11,056 nucleotides of DNA. Source: Willaertia magna (taxonomy: Eukaryota; Heterolobosea; Eutetramitea; Acrasida; Naegleriidae). Of this stretch, positions 7,371-11,056 are shown piece by piece; position 1 is the first letter of the stretch, and each line of letters opens with the position of its first letter. The notes beneath the pieces are model-generated. The model had not been told where the DNA came from and did no database searches. It was given only the letters and a program-made list of their open reading frames with translations. The position numbers and the translations under genes are program-made. The stretch covers positions 1 through 11,056 of the forward strand of contig CADWAF010004661.1 in the NCBI GenBank assembly GCA_902984215.1, read 5' to 3'.

Positions 7371-8666
7371 TTATTCATCATTTTCAAGCAAAAACTTCCA
7401 ATATTTGTCAGTGTCTACATACTCGGTATCACTCTTGTGAATAGCGGATATTAAATGTAGTTCAACATCAAAGTACTTTCCCCTCTTGTACTTTGGACTC
7501 ATTGAACAAAACACTACTACATCTGCTGTTGAATAATAACCCTTATTAATTACCATAATAAAGCCATACGCTATTACTTTGCTTCTATCATCTTTCTTTA
7601 ACAATCTGCAGTAAATTGAGTTAACAAAAGGATCCATTTTATCTAGTTGTAACTCAATCAGCTTAATCAATTGATAGTAGTGCCTCCAATAATACAGCAC
7701 ACTTGGCCTGTCCAGATCCATTATTCTACAATTAATGTAATCAAGCAGTTCTCTATTATTGTTAGCAACTGTCAAATGATCAAAGAAATGGAATAGCAAC
7801 GTAGGTGCCTTAAATACCACTTCTCCAATGTCAACCTTTTACAAGAAATACTTATAATTGCAGCCAAAAATAATTGACAACTCTTTAGTGACATAAGTGG
7901 ATTCATTATTGATATTTAAAACATTCTTGACAGTGTAAGCAAGTAACATTTCATAATTCCTAGCTGCACAACTGAAATTCTTCAATTTAAGCATTACATC
8001 TAGGTCGTTGGATGGATTTGCCAAAAAATTCAATGCTTTTGTCAAATTCAAGTTATCCTTAATAATGCTATCTAGGATGTTATAGAAACCGTTAATAGTT
8101 TCATAATTAATAGCCTCATCTATAAATTCTTTTACCTTATTAATCTTTATTCTGTTCTCTCTCAAACGCTTGTATTCATCATTATTATTATTATTGTTAT
8201 TGTTGCTTTCTTTCTTGACAATTCTTGAACTATGGCTGTTAATGCTTCTACTAAAGCTACTACCACTTTTGGAATTATTTGTACTATTGTTTTGTTTAAC
8301 TTCCTCCTTGTTAACAATCTTTCTCTTCTTTACATTATTAGACTCATTGATATCCCCTTTTGGAAAAGTTAACTTGTACAATTCATCCTCACTATCATCT
8401 GAATTTGATAAGTAAACTACTGAGTTTGCATACTTTTCAGGAATAGTCTTCTTAGATAATGGTGGCTCAACTAGTTGCTTCTTTTCTTCATTAATTTCTT
8501 TCTTTGGAAGTAAACTAATTTCTGTTTGTCTTGTTTTTATCATTCCCTTGTAAATGCTTGTATGGTTTAAAATATTGGTAATAAACCTTCTTGCTGCAAT
8601 CTCCTTTTCTTCTTCAAACAAGCCTTCTAAAGATAGGTTTTTAATAATGAACGAAAAAGTATCTAT
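7371..8666 (-). pseudogene. Large Asn-rich gene split by an in-frame TAA and lacking an ATG start
   Basis: One minus-strand frame runs from 8669 to 7371 with a single TAA at 7841-7839. Upstream it encodes an acidic and basic N-terminal region (NLS-like KKRKIVNK, Ser-rich stretch, eight-Asn run at about 8180-8206) and then a helical region ending FGCNYKYFL. After the TAA it continues KVDIGEVVFKAPTLLFHFFD with aromatic, ordered-looking sequence to the stop at 7371. The whole would be about 430 residues. No ATG begins the frame: where neighbours show A-run plus ATG, this shows AAAAAATAGATAC (ATA at 8666-8664). The first ATG is at 8543, and the first after the TAA is at 7720 (MDLDRPSVLYYW, 116 aa). 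It may be a decayed gene, a readthrough gene, or two adjacent genes, since TTG-TAA at 7844-7839 resembles the cluster's 3' ends. No family is recognised. Confidence 0.6.
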
Positions 8667-8717
8667 TTTTTATTGTAAATAATATTGTAATCACAATGTA
8701 CGCTACAAACTGTACTC

Positions 8718-8735
8718 TGTAAATTAAAATTTACA
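8718..8735. promoter_or_regulatory. Inverted repeat in a divergent promoter
   Basis: TGTAAATT (8718-8725) and AATTTACA (8728-8735) are perfect 8-bp arms separated by AA. They lie in the 87-bp region between the divergent genes at 7371-8666 and 8754-9431, with TTACAA at 8731 facing right and TTGTAA at 8673 and 8685 facing left. A regulatory role is inferred. Confidence 0.45.
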
Positions 8736-8753
8736 ATAGCAAGCCTTAATAAA

Positions 8754-9431
8754 ATGTCTCCACCTAAACCTGCCAATAGCAAATTTATCAGACCTACTGC
8801 ACCCTTAACATCTAACAATGTTTTATCAACCAATAAACCAAAACAAAATAATTTACTTAAGCCTTGTAATGAAATCAAGTACTCTTCCAAACTTCCTCCT
8901 ATTCCACCAAGTACAAACAAAAAAGTACATTTTGGAGAGAATGAAATTCGTATATTTGAAATAACAGAACCAACAGCAATATGTAAAATATTATCTATTC
9001 AAAATAAAAAGTTAATTGCTGAAAATTCCAATTTGAAAATGGAGAATGCCAAGTTAAATGATAAGGTAAAACAAGATGAGGAAGTAAAGCAATTATTAAA
9101 GCAATTAAGCGAACTAAAAGTAAAAGAGGCAAAACAAAAAGGTGCTTTAAACATTCAGAGAATAACAAGAGATTATGAAAGTTTAAAGAAAGCACATATA
9201 GAAATTAAGAGTTGCCACCAAGCTTTATTGGAAGCCAAACAATATGAGTGTGAAATTTACTTGAACAAATATTTGGAACAAAAGGATAAGACAGAAGGTT
9301 TACATGTTAAGGTTGACAAATTAATGCAAAGCAACAACAAGCTCAGGCAAGCTGTCAAAAAATATGAGGAAGCCATTAGAAAAAAGCTCAAGATAGATGG
9401 TGGAGGTGTAAACAAGAATAATAAAAATTAA
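8754..9431 (+). CDS. Coiled-coil protein with PP1-docking-like KVHF motif, 225 aa
   Basis: The ATG at 8754 follows TTACAA and AAGCCTTAATAAA. The N-terminal 60 residues are Pro/Lys/Asn-rich and probably disordered. Residues 61-72 read KKVHFGENEIRI, which fits the RVxF docking motif [RK]-V-x-F followed by an acidic residue and a hydrophobic pair, as in many protein phosphatase 1 regulators. From about residue 75 to 213 the protein is a long Lys/Glu/Gln/Leu-rich coiled coil (IQNKKLIAENSNLKMENAKL and onward). It ends in a Gly/Asn/Lys-rich tail. The overall form suggests a scaffold or dimeric adaptor; PP1 binding is inferred from the motif alone. TAATAAAATAAAA follows as the likely 3' signal. Confidence 0.82.
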   Translation: MSPPKPANSKFIRPTAPLTSNNVLSTNKPKQNNLLKPCNEIKYSSKLPPIPPSTNKKVHFGENEIRIFEITEPTAICKILSIQNKKLIAENSNLKMENAKLNDKVKQDEEVKQLLKQLSELKVKEAKQKGALNIQRITRDYESLKKAHIEIKSCHQALLEAKQYECEIYLNKYLEQKDKTEGLHVKVDKLMQSNNKLRQAVKKYEEAIRKKLKIDGGGVNKNNKN

Positions 9432-9703
9432 TAAAATAAAATTAGCTCAACAATGGGCATATGTTGATTTGTAGTGTTATTCATTTATTTAAAAATGACA
9501 CAACCATAATTTGTGACTTATTTTTTATTTATTTTGTTTATCAACCCTAAAGACTATTTCAACAACCAGTTTATTATTACTCAAGCACAGAACAAAACAT
9601 AAATATTAACTCGAGGCTTTCCTTGGAAAATGGAAAATGTTTTGTTTTAATATTTAAAAGAAAATCAAGATGTAAAATTAAAAGAATATCCTTAAAACTC
9701 AAC
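9432..9703. other. Convergent intergenic region without a visible gene
   Basis: About 270 bp of AT-rich sequence lie between two convergent genes. The only structure noted is AACAAAACAT (9591-9600) with its reverse complement ATGTTTTGTT (9637-9646). Each arm is followed by a second complementary pair (AAATATTAA and TTAATATTT) in an order that cannot nest in one hairpin. No coding pattern is seen. Confidence 0.5.
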
Positions 9704-9715
9704 TTTATTTTACAA
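9704..9715 (-). terminator. 3'-end signal TTGTAAAATAAA
   Basis: On the minus strand TTGTAAAATAAA begins 2 nt after the stop of the gene at 9718, again pairing UGUA with AAUAAA. Confidence 0.5.
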
Positions 9716-9717
9716 TT

Positions 9718-10590
9718 TTATTTGCCTGTCTTTCTGTAACTTTCCAAATGATTATTTGCAGCATTTTCTAACATGCTAATCATTCCATTTATAAGATTCC
9801 AATCGGTTTTTTCAGAATCACCAAGTAATCCTAAAATTGCCTGATAGAATGGATTGTTACTGTTATTTTTTTGTTTTTTATTCATGTCACTGCTTGAATC
9901 TACTCTTATTCTTTTACCATCATCGTTTACTGTAATATTGTTGTTGTTTGGCAATATTTCACTTTTAACATCTATTAAAAGATCCTTATTTGTCAATTGC
10001 TTATAATTGTCTCTATCATTCATGAGCAAATACATATCATCATTTTGCTTTTTCACATTGAGATTACTTCTAGTTCTGTAGTTCTTTACATAAACTAGAT
10101 AATGATAATGGTCATTAGCTAGCCGTTCTTCAAGTAAAAAATAAATTGGAATTTTTCTATTGACATAAGCTTTTGTGTTGATATAATTATTAAGTGGAGA
10201 ATTATATGAATTATTGTGTTTAACTTGGTCTAACTTTAATTCTTTAAGGGTGCAACCAGTTATTAAACAATTTGATTTTTTGTTGTAATTCAATTCTATA
10301 CACTTGCTAATGTAAACTATTTTGAACGATGGATTATAAGTAGCTGTAGTAACTTTTAAATTATTACTAAGTTCTGACAAATTTGTATGATTTTCATTTA
10401 ATTTGTATAGTTTATTGATAACCACCCTTTCTTTAGCCTTAATGGATCCATCTTCATGAGTTTTAAATTTAAAGTTGATTTTATAGATTACATCAGATAC
10501 GGTTGTTTAGGAGCTACTAATATAACTTACCACCTCCTCAAGGGTACTAAATTCAATAAAATCTTGTTCTGGAAGTCGTGTTGCTTTCAT
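9718..10590 (-). CDS. Asn-rich protein with bipartite NLS-like motif; in-frame TAA at codon 28
   Basis: The ATG at 10590 follows GTAACGTTACAAAAAAATTA, matching the cluster's TTACAA element. The frame is open from there to the stop at 9718 apart from TAA at 10509-10507, giving 289 sense codons plus that TAA. The product starts MKATRLPEQDFIEFSTLEEV. After the TAA it reads TTVSDVIYKINFKFKTHEDG without a break into the rest. A 93-nt phase-0 splice (10530-10438, gtaagtt...attaag) would remove the TAA, but that segment is 28% G+C and reads like protein, unlike the other introns at 11-16%. The mid part looks ordered (KIPIYFLLEERLANDHYHYL). Near the C-terminus there is a bipartite basic motif (KRIRVDSSSDMNKKQK), then a short helical tail. 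The family is unknown. Confidence 0.65.
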
Positions 10591-10603
10591 TTGCTTAATT
10601 TTT

Positions 10604-10671
10604 TTGTAACGTTACAATTAATAAACAATATTGTTGTAGTGCTAAATATTTAAAATATTGCACGTAACGTT
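10604..10671. promoter_or_regulatory. Dense palindrome group upstream of the last gene
   Basis: Within 68 bp lie TTGTAACGTTACAA (10604-10617, perfect 14-bp palindrome), AACAATATTGTT (10624-10635, perfect 12-bp palindrome), and a hairpin closed by GTGC/GCAC with an A/T stem (10639-10663). GTAACGTT occurs directly repeated at 10606-10613 and 10664-10671. The group lies 14-81 bp upstream of the minus-strand ATG at 10590. It may be the promoter or operator-like control region of that gene; other roles are possible. Confidence 0.55.
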
Positions 10672-11056
10672 TTTAGGTCAATTTAAAATTCAAATTATTT
10701 TACTAAAGATATGTGCATCTAAAGCCTGTTAAGGTATATTTACGAAAATGATAACTTTACAAAACACTTGTTCAATCTTCAATAAACCTTAATATTAAAA
10801 TCACCAATGAATCCAGTAACTAATCTACAGACAACAAGATGTTAGAAATAAAAAAAAATTAATTTATAACAATTAATGTTTATTATTTTGTAAGACTGTC
10901 TTAATTACACATTATTTCTAATACATCTTAAAAATATTTTGTGATAGAATTGCCTAAAAAAGCATTCCAAACTATGAAATCTATCATTTCTGTTGTCTAT
11001 TCTATATATCTTTACTCTAAAACACAGCGACACAAAAAACTCATCCAATGACGGAG
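10672..11056. other. Intergenic stretch with no gene seen
   Basis: About 385 bp of AT-rich sequence hold no open frame of convincing length on either strand, no tRNA-like structure and no clear splice-linked exon. A minus-strand gene could end further right, or an exon could begin beyond the window, but nothing here shows it. Confidence 0.45.

Noticed and set aside
7839..7856. A 16-nt mini-intron (gtatttcttgtaaaag) removing the TAA in the Asn-rich locus
   Set aside because: Removing 16 nt shifts the frame and destroys the downstream protein; all other introns here are at least 42 nt.
8170..8415. Plus-strand Leu-rich frame at 8170-8415
   Set aside because: It is the antisense of the poly-Asn and Ser-rich part of the minus-strand gene.
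3384..10590. A ciliate-type genetic code in which TAA means Gln
   Set aside because: Most genes end at TAA, often followed by several more in-frame stops (for example after 5352), and CAA is abundant, so wholesale reassignment does not fit.
2777..10590. Integrated giant virus, virophage or Polinton-like element
   Set aside because: Small intergenic distances and shared promoter-like motifs are suggestive, but no capsid, polymerase, packaging ATPase, protease or integrase is present, and several genes have spliceosomal introns. No terminal inverted repeats were found by eye.
1..11056. tRNA, rRNA or CRISPR features
   Set aside because: No T-loop-like GGTTCRA box with a matching acceptor stem, no rRNA-like GC-rich block and no regularly spaced repeats were seen.

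Overview
The window looks like nuclear DNA of an AT-rich unicellular eukaryote, for example an amoeboid or heterolobosean protist; I cannot name the lineage. The evidence is short GTAAGT...TAG introns (42-78 nt, AT-richer than the exons), AAT-encoded poly-Asn runs, almost exclusive TAA stops, no bacterial ribosome-binding sites, and individually promoted small genes on both strands. No hallmark of a bacterium, organelle, retroelement or DNA virus (polymerase, capsid, integrase, helicase) is visible.

Region 1 (1-2776, + strand) holds the only family I recognise: a SLC13/DASS-type (CitT/ArsB-like) anion or dicarboxylate transporter. It has a probable split signal peptide, a glycosylatable N-terminal ectodomain, membrane helices and two cytosolic RCK/TrkA-C domains between the two transport halves. 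It starts before the window. It stops just before the place where relatives have their last conserved motif, and the following 120 nt may carry a shortened or decayed version of that end.

Region 2 (2789-10590) is a compact cluster of eleven small genes in the order -,+,+,+,-,-,+,+,-,+,-. None matches a family I can name with confidence. The products are mostly 70-300 aa, highly charged, Asn/Glu/Lys-rich and often carry NLS-like basic clusters, suggesting nuclear or scaffold proteins. One has a Cys-rich treble-clef-like zinc finger (5497-5868). One is a coiled-coil protein with a PP1-docking-like KVHF motif (8754-9431). Many share a TTACAA element upstream, sometimes the longer AATACAACTACAAAAAAA leader. 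Many also share TTGTAATAAA (UGUA plus AAUAAA) at the 3' end, often overlapping the stop codon, so each gene tends to be bracketed by inverted copies of TTACAA/TTGTAA.

The most unusual observation is that three of the eleven genes (3384-4343 +, 7371-8666 -, 9718-10590 -) each contain exactly one in-frame TAA within otherwise open, protein-like sequence. One of these also has ATA where a start ATG would be expected. This could mean recent pseudogene formation by C-to-T changes, stop readthrough, undetected splicing, or, for the 7371-8666 locus, two adjacent genes. Region 3 (10591-11056) has no gene I can support, but it begins with a dense group of palindromes just upstream of the last gene.
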